In this document: positions 37,655-46,844 of the stretch, in pieces
How the letters are laid out: every line of letters starts with the position of its first letter
Position numbering within the stretch: position 1 is the stretch's first letter
DNA from: Xiheimicrobium sp052034585
GTDB lineage: Bacteria > Myxococcota > Myxococcia > Myxococcales > Myxococcaceae
Direction of reading: 5' to 3'
DNA: 64,000 bases
Assembly (NCBI GenBank): GCA_052034585.1
Contig: JBPOIJ010000017.1
Coordinates: 124,001-188,000, forward strand
Program-made: the position numbers and the translations under genes
The notes under the pieces: model-generated
Databases searched by the model: none
What the model was told of the DNA's origin: nothing
Seen by the model: only the letters and a program-made list of their open reading frames with translations

Positions 37655-38505
37655 GCGCTCGCCTCGCCGAACAGCGCCCGCACCGCCTTCGGCCGGACGC
37701 CCGTCGAGGCCAACAGATGCTCGAGCCGGCTGCGCGCCTCACGGTTGTCCTTGTGGACGCGCCTGCCGAGGATGAGTTCGTTCTTGAGCGAGTGCTCCCA
37801 GCCGGCGAGCTCGGTGACCGTCACCTGGTAGCCGAAGCTCTCGAGGAGCAGCGCGCGAACGACGTTGGTGAGGTGGCTGCCGAACTCCCGCCGATGCCAG
37901 GGGTGGGCGAAGAGCTCTCGGAGATCGGGGGTCGCCTTGGTGCGCGCCTCCTTGAGCTGCTGCGCGACCTCCGCCTGACAGCAGGGCACCAGCGCGACGT
38001 GATCGGCCTTGTGCCGAACGGCCTGAACGATGGCGTCGTCGGTCGCGGTGTCGCAGGCATGCAGCGCAGTGAGCAGGTGAATGCGCTCGGGCAGCTGGGC
38101 ACCTTCGATGTCGGCCTCTTCGAACTCCATTCGGCCGTAGCCGAGCTGGGCGGCGCGTTCCTTCGAGCGCTTCACCAGATCGCCGCGTGATTCGACGTTG
38201 CGCAGCACTCCGCTCTCGCGCTTCTTGAAGAACAGCTCGTAGAGCACGAAGCCCAGGTACGAGTTGCCACTGCCGACGTCGACGACGACTGGCGCCGGAA
38301 ACCGGGTGAACACGTCGTCGAGCGCGGGCTGCACCAGGCCGACGAGGTGGTTGACCTGCTTCAGCTTTCGCCGCGCGTCGGCGTTGAGGTGGCCTTCGCG
38401 GGTCAGCAGATGGAGCGTCTTGAGCAGCTCGGCCGACTGCTCCGGCAACAGCTCGGCGCGCACGTGCTTGGCGTCGACCTGCTCACGGGCCTTCACGTCG
38501 CTCAC
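37651..38505 (-). CDS. SAM-dependent methyltransferase, Methyltransf_32/GSTCD-like
   Basis: A 284-residue class I methyltransferase. Motif I VVDVGSGNSYLGF lies near residue 75. ALHACDTATDDA and ALVPCCQAEVAQQLKEA, both with conserved Cys, are the pattern of the Methyltransf_32 family found in bacteria and fused to glutathione-S-transferase domains in animals. Substrate unknown, perhaps RNA. Start GTG at 38505. It is translationally coupled to the RlmL-like gene downstream, so the two enzymes may modify the same RNA. Confidence 0.8.
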   Translation of the reverse strand: MSDVKAREQVDAKHVRAELLPEQSAELLKTLHLLTREGHLNADARRKLKQVNHLVGLVQPALDDVFTRFPAPVVVDVGSGNSYLGFVLYELFFKKRESGVLRNVESRGDLVKRSKERAAQLGYGRMEFEEADIEGAQLPERIHLLTALHACDTATDDAIVQAVRHKADHVALVPCCQAEVAQQLKEARTKATPDLRELFAHPWHRREFGSHLTNVVRALLLESFGYQVTVTELAGWEHSLKNELILGRRVHKDNREARSRLEHLLASTGVRPKAVRALFGEASA

Positions 38506-38520
38506 TGGCTCACTCGTTCG

Positions 38521-39084
38521 TCAGACTGCGACGACCTCGACGATCTCGGGGATCGCCTCGCGCAGCCGGGTCTCGATGCCCATGCGAAGGGTGGCGGTCG
38601 ACGACGGGCAGCCCGAGCAGCTGCCCTGCATGTGGAGGAAGACGGTGCCGTTCTCGACGCGATCGAGGGTGATGTCACCGCCGTCCTGCGCGACGGCCGG
38701 CCGGATCTCGGCGTCGAGGATGTCGCGAATGCGCTGCTCCATCTCGGTGCCGCCCTGCACCACCTTGGACGCGAGCTCGGCGAGCACCTCGGGCTTCACC
38801 ACCACCTCGTTCGCCGAGAGGTGCTGATCGAGCGTGAGCATCACACCGTCGTTCAGCTCGTCCCACTCGCCCTCTTCACCCTTGGTGACGGTGACGAAGT
38901 TGGTGCCGAGCATCACGGCCGTGACGCCCTTGATGTCGAAGAGGCGGGTGGCCAGCGGCGAGCGTTCGGTCGCCAGCTCGCGGGTGGTGAAGTTCATCGC
39001 CCCGCGCGGAATGAGCTGGGTGTCCACCACGTACTTGAGGGTGCTGGGGTTGGGGGTCCACTCGAGCTGAATGTTGACGGACAC
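38521..39084 (-). CDS. Nfu-type iron-sulfur cluster carrier
   Basis: A 187-residue protein. The N-terminal half (1-90) is the Nfu_N domain (EWTPNPSTLKYVVD, ATRLFDIKGVTAVMLGTNFVTVT). The C-terminal half (about 110-187) is the NifU C-domain with the cluster-binding CxxC in GSCSGCPSSTATLRMGIE. It should accept and pass [4Fe-4S] clusters to apoproteins, as Nfu1 does. GTG start at 39084 has AAGGAG eight bases upstream. The methyltransferase genes follow on the same strand after 15 bases. Confidence 0.92.
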   Translation of the reverse strand: MSVNIQLEWTPNPSTLKYVVDTQLIPRGAMNFTTRELATERSPLATRLFDIKGVTAVMLGTNFVTVTKGEEGEWDELNDGVMLTLDQHLSANEVVVKPEVLAELASKVVQGGTEMEQRIRDILDAEIRPAVAQDGGDITLDRVENGTVFLHMQGSCSGCPSSTATLRMGIETRLREAIPEIVEVVAV

Positions 39085-39133
39085 GGACGGCTCCTTGCTG
39101 GTGGCTCACTCGTAAGAACGAAAAGGGGCGAAA

Positions 39134-40267
39134 TCAACCCCCGTCGGCCCCGAGCAGCTCCCCTTCCGACGAGAAGTCGCCGAGATCGAGCTCGAGCTCG
39201 AGCGGAAGTGCTTGTTCGATCTCGAGCTCCGGCTTCTCGACCAGCTGAATGTCGGAGGGATCGGGCGCAGCCGGCAACATCTCCTCGACTGGCTTGGCGG
39301 CGCGCGCCGGCCCAGCGGCCTTCCCAGGCAAGGGGATCATCTGGTTCGCGTCGCGCACGTGCTGGACGAGCTGGCGGGCGACGAGATCGACCATCTGGTA
39401 CGCGAACCGGTGCCCCGAGGCGAAGAGGCTGTCGAAGTGCCGATCGGAGATTCGGAAGAGCTTCGCCGGACCGGTGGTGAGGCAGCTCGCCGAGCGCGGC
39501 CCGGAGTCGATGCAGGCCACCACTCCGAACATCGTGCCCGCAGGGAGGTTGGCGAGGGTCTTCCCGTTTCGACCGACCGAGACCTCACCCTGGACGAGGA
39601 AGTAGGCGCCGTCGCTCGGTTCCCCCTCGGCGAAGAGCGGCGTCAGCTCGGTGAACTCCTGCACCTCGAGCTTCTGGGCGAGCGCGAGCTTCACCACCGC
39701 GGGCAGCGCCTTGAAGGCGGGGAACTCGTCGAGCTCGGTCAGCTCGGGACGACGGCCGGGCGGCAGCGACGGCGTCTCGACGTGCTTCTGCCCGGAGGGG
39801 ACGATCCGCTCGTTGGTGGCCCTCAGCCGCATGCACAGATCGAGGCAGATCTTCCTCAAGATCTTGAACGCCGCGGGAACGAAGGTGGCGCGCATCGAGT
39901 GGAACTCTTGCGCGTCGATCTGGTGAGCGTGCCCGTCTTGGGTGACGACCGCCGTGGCCGAGCGCGGCCCATCGTCGACGAGCGCCATCTCGCCGATGAC
40001 CGAGCCCTTCTTCGCGTAGGCGACCGCGACTGGCCGCTTCGAGGTGTGCCCTTGGGTGGTGTTGATCGACACCTCGGCGCCCTCACCCAGCACCCACATC
40101 GCGCGCCCAGGTTCGCCTTCGCGAAAGAGCACGTCGCCGGCGTTGAGCTGCACCGGGCGCAACACCCGGAGCACCTCGGACATGTCTTCGGGCCCCACGA
40201 AGGAGAACAGCGGAATGCTGCGAATGAACTGCTCGAGGGCCGAAGGAGCGCTCACAATTGCTTCCAT
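39134..40267 (-). CDS. Protein with two cyclic-nucleotide-binding (CRP-like) domains
   Basis: A 377-residue protein carrying two cNMP-binding folds: residues about 20-135 (GDVLFREGEPGRAMWVLGEG, IGEMALVDDGPRSATAVV) and about 185-300 (FTELTPLFAEGEPSDGAYFL, GVVACIDSGPRSASCLTT). The phosphate-binding cassette E-x-R/A-S is partial in the second domain. A Pro/Glu-rich tail follows and no DNA-binding helix is seen, so it is likely a signalling adaptor. ATG 40267. It is divergent from the outer-membrane protein gene with 32 bases between starts. Confidence 0.85.
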   Translation of the reverse strand: MEAIVSAPSALEQFIRSIPLFSFVGPEDMSEVLRVLRPVQLNAGDVLFREGEPGRAMWVLGEGAEVSINTTQGHTSKRPVAVAYAKKGSVIGEMALVDDGPRSATAVVTQDGHAHQIDAQEFHSMRATFVPAAFKILRKICLDLCMRLRATNERIVPSGQKHVETPSLPPGRRPELTELDEFPAFKALPAVVKLALAQKLEVQEFTELTPLFAEGEPSDGAYFLVQGEVSVGRNGKTLANLPAGTMFGVVACIDSGPRSASCLTTGPAKLFRISDRHFDSLFASGHRFAYQMVDLVARQLVQHVRDANQMIPLPGKAAGPARAAKPVEEMLPAAPDPSDIQLVEKPELEIEQALPLELELDLGDFSSEGELLGADGG

Positions 40268-40299
40268 AGCACGGCACGGGGGCTACACTCGCCTCCCTC

Positions 40300-41589
40300 A
40301 TGAGAGCTCTTCTGTGGGTTGCGATCTTCTCCGCCGGCCCTGCGTTCGCTCAACGAATCGCCATCGCCCCCTTCTCCGGGCCGAACGGGTCCAACGTGCG
40401 CAACCAGCTCGTCGCCGCCGTGTGCGACACCGCCGATTGCGTGAACACCGCGAAGGTGACGGCGGGCAACAAGCCAGACTGGAAGAAGGCGAAGAAGGAA
40501 GCGGTGCAGTTCTTCGTCACTGGCGTGGTGGCGAAGAAGGGCAAGGCGCAGACCCTCACCCTCGAGGTGCTCTCGGGCCCGGGGAAGTCGAAGCTGAAGA
40601 AGGCCTTCCCGGTCGGGAGTGACGGGCTCGCCGCCAAGACGCTCCAGCAGGCGATCGACTCGCTCAAGGGCGCCTTCGGAGGCGCCTCGCCCCCCGCGCA
40701 GCCGACCGAGCCTGAGCCGGTCGCCACCACTCCCGCGCCGACCGAGGTGAAGCCCGCCGAGCCGACGAAGACCGAGCCGAAGAAAGACGCGCCTCCGCCG
40801 CCGCCCAAGAAGGACGAGCCGGTCGAGGAGCCGCCGCCGACGAAGCTCAAGAATCGCCGCATTCCCTTCATCGCCATCGAGGCGGGCAGCAACGTGCTCA
40901 ACCGCAACTTCGGGTACGTGCAGCCGGTCACCAACCTGCGCAAGTACCTCCTGCCCGTCGTCGGGCTCGCCACCGCGAAGCTGGAGTTCTACCCGCTCGC
41001 CCTCGGCCGCCAGGACATCTTGGGAGGCATCGGCCTCGAGGGCTCCTTCTCGATCGCCGCCTGGCTCAAGTCGCGCCGCGAGAACTCGACCGACGATCCC
41101 TACCCGACCTCGACGATGCGCATCGACGCCGGGCTCGCCTGGCGGATCATGCCGGTCGACTCACTCAGCCTCGCGATCATTCCTCTCGTCGGCATTCGGT
41201 ACCACAGCTTCGTGGTGAGCCCGAACGCGGCGGGCACCAGGCTCGATCTGCTCCCCAACCTGACCTACCTCGGCGTGCGCGCGGGCCTTGGGTTCGAGGT
41301 GGGCGTCGCCGACGACTTCATCTTCATCTTCGGGCGCTTCCAGGCGATTCCGGTGCTCTCGAGCGGAGAGATCATCTCCTCCGCGTTCTTCCCCAAGGGC
41401 TCCAACTTCGGCCTCGACGGGTCCATCGGCGTCGGCATCGCCTTCATGAAGTCGCTGCAGCTGCGGCTGTCGGGCGACTTCACCCGCTACGGGATGACGT
41501 TCACCACCGATCCCACCGACGCCTTCGTGGCCCAGGGCGCGGTCGATCAGTACATCGGCGGCACCGCGACGCTGCGCTTCGCGTACTGA
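40300..41589 (+). CDS. Predicted outer-membrane protein with Pro-rich periplasmic domain
   Basis: A 429-residue protein with signal peptide (MRALLWVAIFSAGPAFAQ). The N-terminal domain (20-125) looks like a small periplasmic alpha/beta unit (IAIAPFSGPNGSNVRNQLVA). A Pro/Glu/Lys-rich stretch (130-185) follows, then a barrel-like C-terminal domain with alternating strands ending in TATLRFAY, aromatic-terminal as in outer-membrane proteins. The Pro-rich link could span the periplasm. A TACACT -10-like box lies 10 bases before the ATG, with no Shine-Dalgarno. Confidence 0.72.
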   Translation: MRALLWVAIFSAGPAFAQRIAIAPFSGPNGSNVRNQLVAAVCDTADCVNTAKVTAGNKPDWKKAKKEAVQFFVTGVVAKKGKAQTLTLEVLSGPGKSKLKKAFPVGSDGLAAKTLQQAIDSLKGAFGGASPPAQPTEPEPVATTPAPTEVKPAEPTKTEPKKDAPPPPPKKDEPVEEPPPTKLKNRRIPFIAIEAGSNVLNRNFGYVQPVTNLRKYLLPVVGLATAKLEFYPLALGRQDILGGIGLEGSFSIAAWLKSRRENSTDDPYPTSTMRIDAGLAWRIMPVDSLSLAIIPLVGIRYHSFVVSPNAAGTRLDLLPNLTYLGVRAGLGFEVGVADDFIFIFGRFQAIPVLSSGEIISSAFFPKGSNFGLDGSIGVGIAFMKSLQLRLSGDFTRYGMTFTTDPTDAFVAQGAVDQYIGGTATLRFAY

Positions 41590-41601
41590 GCAGGCACGAG
41601 T

Positions 41602-42483
41602 TCAGCCGACGACGCGGTTCCGGCCCGTCTTCTTGGCCTTGTACAGGTTGCCGTCGGCGAGCTTGATGAACTGGAGCGGCTCGGTCATGTCGCCCGTGAG
41701 ATCGGCGACGCCGAGCGAGATCGTCACCTGAATGTCCTTGTTCTCGAAAGTGAAGTGGTGGTCCTCCACCATCTTCCGAACCTTCTCGGCGAACTTGCGG
41801 GCGTTCTCAGGGCCGGCCTCGGGCATCACGATCGAGAACTCCTCGCCGCCGTAGCGTGCGAAGCACTCCTCCCGACGGATGCGAGGCTTGAGCGTCTGGG
41901 CGAGCTCGCGGAGCACGTAGTCGCCAGCGAGGTGCCCGTTGGTGTCGTTGATCGACTTGAAGTGATCGATGTCGAACATGATCAGCGACAGCGAGCGGTT
42001 GTAACGATGGCAGCGCCCCATCTCGCGCTCGAGGTACTCGAGGAAGTAGCGCTTGTTGTTGATCTGGGTGAGGCCGTCCGAGATCGTCAGCTGGTAGATC
42101 TCCTCGTGGTACAGCGTCTCGATGTTCCCGCCCTGCAGGAACTTGAAGATCGCGCCGCCCACCTTCACCAGATCACCCGAGCGGAGCGTCTGCTCCTCGT
42201 GGATCTCGTCGTCGTTCAAGTAGGTGCCGTTGGTCGAGCCGAGATCCTTCACGAAGAACTTCCCGTCGCGCACCGACACCACCGCGTGCCGCCGCGAGAC
42301 GTTGTCGAGATCGATGACGATCGTGTTCTTCTCGTCGCGCCCCAGGCTCAGCTCGTCGCCCTCGATCACGAACTTCTTCCCGAGCTCCGGGCCGTGGATC
42401 TGCACGAGGCAGCTCTCGCCGCTGACGCGGATCTGATCCTTCAGCCGGCGAATGGTGGTGACGCGAGTCTCGTGACCGCCCAT
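41602..42483 (-). CDS. FHA-GGDEF diguanylate cyclase
   Basis: A 293-residue protein that should make cyclic di-GMP. FHA domain at about 25-105 (LSLGRDEKNTIVID, VSRRHAVV, GSTNGTYLNDD) binds phosphothreonine. GGDEF domain at about 130-290 has substrate-binding IMFDIDHFKSINDTNGH and the active site RYGGEEF. The usual inhibitory I-site RxxD reads RREE, so product inhibition may be weaker. This pairs Ser/Thr-kinase signalling, abundant in myxobacteria, with c-di-GMP output. ATG 42483; a TACGAA box lies close upstream. Confidence 0.93.
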   Translation of the reverse strand: MGGHETRVTTIRRLKDQIRVSGESCLVQIHGPELGKKFVIEGDELSLGRDEKNTIVIDLDNVSRRHAVVSVRDGKFFVKDLGSTNGTYLNDDEIHEEQTLRSGDLVKVGGAIFKFLQGGNIETLYHEEIYQLTISDGLTQINNKRYFLEYLEREMGRCHRYNRSLSLIMFDIDHFKSINDTNGHLAGDYVLRELAQTLKPRIRREECFARYGGEEFSIVMPEAGPENARKFAEKVRKMVEDHHFTFENKDIQVTISLGVADLTGDMTEPLQFIKLADGNLYKAKKTGRNRVVG

Positions 42484-42641
42484 GCGCCGTTCGTAGCACA
42501 GGGTCTTTGGGTCGGCCCCGATTGAGTCGGCGACGCACTGCGCGAGCGCCGTTGTCCCACCCGCGCCCCCGTTGTGAGCGAATTGGCGCCCTCGCGTCGC
42601 CCGCGACGCCGCCGCTGGCTTTGCTACGGTGCCGCCCTCCG

Positions 42642-43457
42642 ATGACGCCGAACCGAGCGCTGCTGATGGCCGTCGTGCTGATCACGACTGGGTGTGCCAA
42701 ACGGGTCGTGACCGTTCCCACCGAAGCGACGATGTCGCTGGGTGGCCTCAAGGCGACCTACCGAGACTGGTCGCGAGTGATGGATCTCTGCATGGTCGAG
42801 CCGGGCACCGTGCAAGGCGACTTCGACTCGATGAAGGCGCTCTTGGCGAACTTCCTGGGTCAGACCGCTGCGGGCGCCGAGGGCTCGTGGGCCGACGAGC
42901 ACGTCGCGTTGCTCGAAGAAGGCCAGCGCGTCTTGCCGACCCCGCTGGCGCTGCAGAAGAAGTCGATCGATCAGGTGCGCAAGGCCGGCTGCAAGTTCGG
43001 AGGCCTCACCCAGATCGAGGAGCTGACCGATCAATCGACGCGACGGCTCGCCGAGGCGCCAGCGCTGCTCGAGATCGTGCGCGCGAAGAAGGCGATCGCT
43101 GCGTGGAGAGACGCGCTCCCGGTCGCTCGAGAGTCCGCCAAGGAGAAGGCCTGCGCGGCACCTCCCAAGGGCCAACGCCCCGCTGCCGGTCCCGTCTTGT
43201 TCGCCGCCTTCGAGGACGAGAAGGGCCACACCGAGTGGCTCTTCTGTGACGGCGCGAAGGTGGCCGCCTCTCCTGGAAACGTCCCCGCGTTCGAAGCCGC
43301 GCCCGTCGATCCCGCCGTCAAGAAGCCCAAGAAGGCGCCGGACCCGAAGGTCTACCTCGACGCGCAAGCGAAGTTCCCGTCGGCCGAGGTCAGCCGAGCG
43401 CCCCGGCTTCCAGCGAAGAAGGCCGCGAAGCGAGACGACGCGCCCGAGCCCGAGTGA
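42642..43457 (+). CDS. Lipoprotein of unknown function
   Basis: A 271-residue lipoprotein (lipobox LITTGC, Cys at about residue 18). The mature part is mostly helical to residue 170 (LATYRDWSRVMDLCMV-like segments, MKALLANFLGQ, IVRAKKAIAAWRD). It holds a beta stretch (VLFAAFEDEKGHTEWLFCDG) and ends in a Pro/Lys/Ala-rich charged tail. I do not recognise the family. ATG 42642 starts the leader; a TACGGT box lies 11 bases before it. It abuts the convergent RCC1-type gene with no spacer. Confidence 0.68.
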   Translation: MTPNRALLMAVVLITTGCAKRVVTVPTEATMSLGGLKATYRDWSRVMDLCMVEPGTVQGDFDSMKALLANFLGQTAAGAEGSWADEHVALLEEGQRVLPTPLALQKKSIDQVRKAGCKFGGLTQIEELTDQSTRRLAEAPALLEIVRAKKAIAAWRDALPVARESAKEKACAAPPKGQRPAAGPVLFAAFEDEKGHTEWLFCDGAKVAASPGNVPAFEAAPVDPAVKKPKKAPDPKVYLDAQAKFPSAEVSRAPRLPAKKAAKRDDAPEPE

Positions 43458-44450
43458 TCACTCGAACGGCACGGTGATCGGCGCCTCGGTTCCCTGACGG
43501 GTGCAACGCACCACGCCAGCCGCGTCGAGCCAACACGGCACGTAGCCGACGACCACCAGGGCCACTGGCACGACGTCGAGGGGCAGCTGCGTCGATGGCG
43601 CGAAGCCGAGCGGATCGCGACAGGCGAGGGTCCCCGCGCGCGTCGTCACGCAGAAGCGCCCGCCGACGCCGAAGAGCGTTTGGGTCATCGAGATCGTCGA
43701 GACCGCACCGCTGGAGACGAGGATCGCTTCCTCGGGAGAACGCGCCGCCGCGAACGAGTGAACACCTTGGACGATCTGGGTGAAGGTGAGGCCGGCCGCC
43801 GCCGCGACGGGGGCGAACCGATCGTCGTTCTGGGCGCTCCACACGGTGCCGTCGGCGGCGAGGGCGGAGGTCGAGTACCAGCTCGACGACACCGAGATGA
43901 ACTCCCCGGGAATCGGGCGCGGCGTCGATCGATCGGGCGGTGGAGGCACCATCGCGACGCCCCAGTCGGCCGCTCCGAAGCACCACATCGACCGCGTGTC
44001 GTCGATCGCGCAGGCGTAGCCGCTCCCAGCTGCGATCGAGGTCCAGCGGTGGGTCGCGTCGATGAGCACGGGCTGATCCGAGCCTTCGGCGGGCAGCGCA
44101 CCCAACACGCCGGAGGCATTGCGCCCCCAGCACCACACCGCCGACGACTCGTCGATCGCACAGGTGAGGAGTGGGCCTGCAGAGACCGCGCGCCATCGTC
44201 CCTCGAAGCGACGCACGTCTCGAACGACCGGCGCATTCGCGCTCACCTTCCAGCAGCTCAGCTTTCCGGAAGCGAGGAGGCAGGCGTCTTCCCAGCCTCC
44301 GGTGAGAATCGAGCGGGCCGGGAGCCCGGGCGCTGACGAGTCGACGGTCGGCTCCGACGTCACCGAGGCACCTCGTTCGTCGACGGGTGCCCAACACCCA
44401 GGTGCGGCGAAGAGGAGCAGGAGCCGAACCATCGAGCCGTCTCGCGTCAT
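43458..44450 (-). CDS. RCC1-repeat lipoprotein
   Basis: A 330-residue protein with a lipoprotein signal (LLLLFAAPGC). It has a chain of RCC1-type (regulator of chromosome condensation) blades: TGGWEDACLLASGKLSCWKV, SAGPLLTCAIDESSAVWCWGRNASG, AAGSGYACAIDDTRSMWCFGA, FCVTTRAGTLACRD. The C-x-W-G spacing is typical. A propeller exposed at the surface is expected. Start ATG 44450 or 44432; both keep the lipobox. It is divergent from the next lipoprotein gene and tail-to-tail with the one before. Confidence 0.8.
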   Translation of the reverse strand: MTRDGSMVRLLLLFAAPGCWAPVDERGASVTSEPTVDSSAPGLPARSILTGGWEDACLLASGKLSCWKVSANAPVVRDVRRFEGRWRAVSAGPLLTCAIDESSAVWCWGRNASGVLGALPAEGSDQPVLIDATHRWTSIAAGSGYACAIDDTRSMWCFGAADWGVAMVPPPPDRSTPRPIPGEFISVSSSWYSTSALAADGTVWSAQNDDRFAPVAAAAGLTFTQIVQGVHSFAAARSPEEAILVSSGAVSTISMTQTLFGVGGRFCVTTRAGTLACRDPLGFAPSTQLPLDVVPVALVVVGYVPCWLDAAGVVRCTRQGTEAPITVPFE

Positions 44451-44588
44451 GCGCAGCGCCGTGAGCACTGCTCGTGCCAGCGCGACCGCCTCGGCGCGCG
44501 GGAGGTGGGCTGTCGGCTGAACCCCGCAATCGTCGGCTCGGCCCGATAGGGCTCGCGCGACGGCGGAGTCGATGTCATCTCTCGAGCG

Positions 44589-45287
44589 ATGCGCTCGCTC
44601 GTCCTCGCTCTCGTTCTCGCCGGCTGCGGCCGCACCGAGCTCGCGCGCTTCGAGCCAAGCACGCCGCGCGCCGATGCAGGCACCGACGGCGGGACCTGTG
44701 GAGTCGGGTTCGTTCCTTTCGGGGACAGCTGCGTGGAGGTCGCGGGCCGGCTCGACGGTCTTCGCTGGGAGCTGCCCTGCTCGACGATCGACCCCAACTT
44801 CCCCGAGTACATCTGCTCGTCCGACTCCGACGTCCATCTGACGGAGCGGCTCTCGGGCGTTCCTGGCGCGCTCTACGACGTGCGCGTGCGGGTCCGGGGC
44901 GTCGTCGAGACCCGCGCCTACACCGGCGGCACGACCGTCGCGCCGTTCGTGATGCAAGGCGGCACGAGCACGGTGCTCCCGGTGTCCTCCGATGCCTGGA
45001 ACATCTACCGGCTCGACGTGAGTTCGCCCGCCGACCACTGGTTCCTCAACGTGGGCGCGAGCGGCGAGTACCTCTGTCATCTCGTCGACTCGACCTTCAC
45101 CATTCGGGCGCAGGCGAAGGCCACCTTCGTGCTGCTCGCCACCACCGTCGACGATCGGCGAAGCCTCATTCGAAACAGGGGACCCGACGGCGGCGTGCTC
45201 GTCGCGCCTGGAGTGCCCCCCGCGCCGAGCCCCTTCGACGGGCAGTTCCTCCAGCTCGACGTGCTCTCCGTCACCCTGGTTCCGTGA
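44589..45287 (+). CDS. Lipoprotein of unknown function
   Basis: A 232-residue lipoprotein (MRSLVLALVLAGC, lipid Cys at residue 13) with a short Asp/Ala/Gly spacer. It then has a mainly beta domain containing two spaced Cys pairs (CGVGFVPFGDSCVEV, CSTIDPNFPEYICSS) and jelly-roll-like strands (YDVRVRVRGVVETRAYTGG). This may be a carbohydrate- or protein-binding module, but I do not recognise it. It converges on the GMC oxidoreductase gene with three bases between. Confidence 0.68.
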   Translation: MRSLVLALVLAGCGRTELARFEPSTPRADAGTDGGTCGVGFVPFGDSCVEVAGRLDGLRWELPCSTIDPNFPEYICSSDSDVHLTERLSGVPGALYDVRVRVRGVVETRAYTGGTTVAPFVMQGGTSTVLPVSSDAWNIYRLDVSSPADHWFLNVGASGEYLCHLVDSTFTIRAQAKATFVLLATTVDDRRSLIRNRGPDGGVLVAPGVPPAPSPFDGQFLQLDVLSVTLVP

Positions 45288-45290
45288 GGC

Positions 45291-46844
45291 TCAGCTCACC
45301 GATTGACCGATGTGCCCCGCGGCCCAACGAGCGATGCCGAAGATCGTCTCCTGCGGGTTGACCCCCAACGAGGTGGGGAACACCGAGCCGTCGACGACGA
45401 AGAGGTTGTCGAGCGTGTGGTAACGGAGGTGCGGGTCGACGACCGAGGTCGAGGGGTCTTTGCCCATGCGGCAGCCGCCCATCTGATGCGCGGTCGCGAG
45501 CCGCACCTGCACCGGGGCCCAGGGCGCGGCGTCGAGCTTGTCGATCTCCGCGGGAGACTTCATCGTCACCGGCGAGAGATGGAGCGAGCGGACTTCCTTG
45601 GCGCCCGCGGCGAACTGGAGCTTGGCCATCTCCTTCGACGACGATCGGAAGGCTTCCCAGTGCGTCTCGGTGAGCTCGTACTTGATCGAGTAGCGCGAGT
45701 GCGCGCCGTCGCGCAGCCGAACGGTGCCACCTTCCTCGTCGGGCATGAGGCCGTCGACGTGGAGCGCGATCATCACGTTGGCGTGCCGGAGCTTCGACAT
45801 CAGCTCCATCGTCTGGGCGCCGTCTCCGGTGATCACCGTCGAGGCGAGCATCGGGTGCACCGGCGGCCCCTCGAAGAAGTAGCCCATCTTGCCCGGGCCG
45901 CGATCGATGAAGTGGTGCGAGTACACGCTCTGTGGCGCGCCGCGAAAGCCGTCCACCTCGTGATCGAACAGGGCGAGCATCAGGGTGACCGGGTGGAACC
46001 AGGTCTTCTCACCGACCCGCCCCTCGGAGAGCAGCTGCGAGCGCATCAGCAGCCCGGGCGAGTTGATCGCGCCTCCGCTCACCACCGTCACCTTCGGCTT
46101 GAACGTCAGCTTCACGCCGGTGGGCTTGCGGGTCTCGCCGTCCACCACTTCGGCGCGCACCGCGGAGATCTTCCGCCCGTCCCAGTCGAGCACCCGCGCG
46201 GAGGTGTTGGCGTAGACGCTAAGGCCCTTCTCGACCGCGTCGGGAATGACGGTGACCAGCATCGACTGCTTGGCGTCGACCGGGCAGCCCATGCCGCAGG
46301 AGCCCAGGTTCAGGCAGTTGTTCACGTTGCGCCTGATGAGCCCCCGCTCGTAGCCGAGCGCGCCGAGCCCGTCCCACAGCACCTTGTTGTTCGCGTTCAT
46401 CATCGCCTGCGGCCACTCGGCGATGCGCAGGCGCTTCTCGACGAAGTCCCAGTGCGGGGTGAGGACCTCCTTCGACAAGGTCTCGATGCCGTGCCGCTCC
46501 TTCCACACCTTGAGGATCCGGTCGGGCGTGCGGAAGCTCGAGCACCAGTTGACGGTGGTGCCGCCGCCGACGCTGCGGCCCTGGAGGATCGTGAGCGCGA
46601 GATCGTCGGTCGCCCGGTTGCCGAGCTCCTGGTACAGGTTCTGGAAGGCGCGCGGCTCGGTCTGATCGAACTCGCGCCGGGTGTGGTACCCGCCCTCTTC
46701 GAGCAGCACCACCGACTTTCCCTGCCGCACGAGCTCGAGCGCGGTCCACGAGCCGCCCGAGCCGGAGCCGATCACGCAGACGTCGCACTCGATCGTTCGA
46801 TCGCTGGTCAGCTCTTCCTGGGTGACGATGCGGCCCTCGCTCAT
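45291..46844 (-). CDS. GMC-family FAD-dependent oxidoreductase
   Basis: A 517-residue flavoprotein dehydrogenase. FAD motif CVIGSGSGGSWTALEL near residue 25, EEGGY for the ribose contact, GRSVGGGTTVNW, and the GMC C-terminal catalytic HQMGGCRMG with NPQETI. It oxidises an alcohol or sugar; the substrate is unknown. A Cys-rich CLNLGSCGMGCP segment in the middle is typical of the glucose/choline dehydrogenase-like bacterial subgroup. Its ATGA start overlaps the stop of a Tat-exported partner gene, so the two form a complex-like pair resembling gluconate 2-dehydrogenase. Confidence 0.92.
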   Translation of the reverse strand: MSEGRIVTQEELTSDRTIECDVCVIGSGSGGSWTALELVRQGKSVVLLEEGGYHTRREFDQTEPRAFQNLYQELGNRATDDLALTILQGRSVGGGTTVNWCSSFRTPDRILKVWKERHGIETLSKEVLTPHWDFVEKRLRIAEWPQAMMNANNKVLWDGLGALGYERGLIRRNVNNCLNLGSCGMGCPVDAKQSMLVTVIPDAVEKGLSVYANTSARVLDWDGRKISAVRAEVVDGETRKPTGVKLTFKPKVTVVSGGAINSPGLLMRSQLLSEGRVGEKTWFHPVTLMLALFDHEVDGFRGAPQSVYSHHFIDRGPGKMGYFFEGPPVHPMLASTVITGDGAQTMELMSKLRHANVMIALHVDGLMPDEEGGTVRLRDGAHSRYSIKYELTETHWEAFRSSSKEMAKLQFAAGAKEVRSLHLSPVTMKSPAEIDKLDAAPWAPVQVRLATAHQMGGCRMGKDPSTSVVDPHLRYHTLDNLFVVDGSVFPTSLGVNPQETIFGIARWAAGHIGQSVS

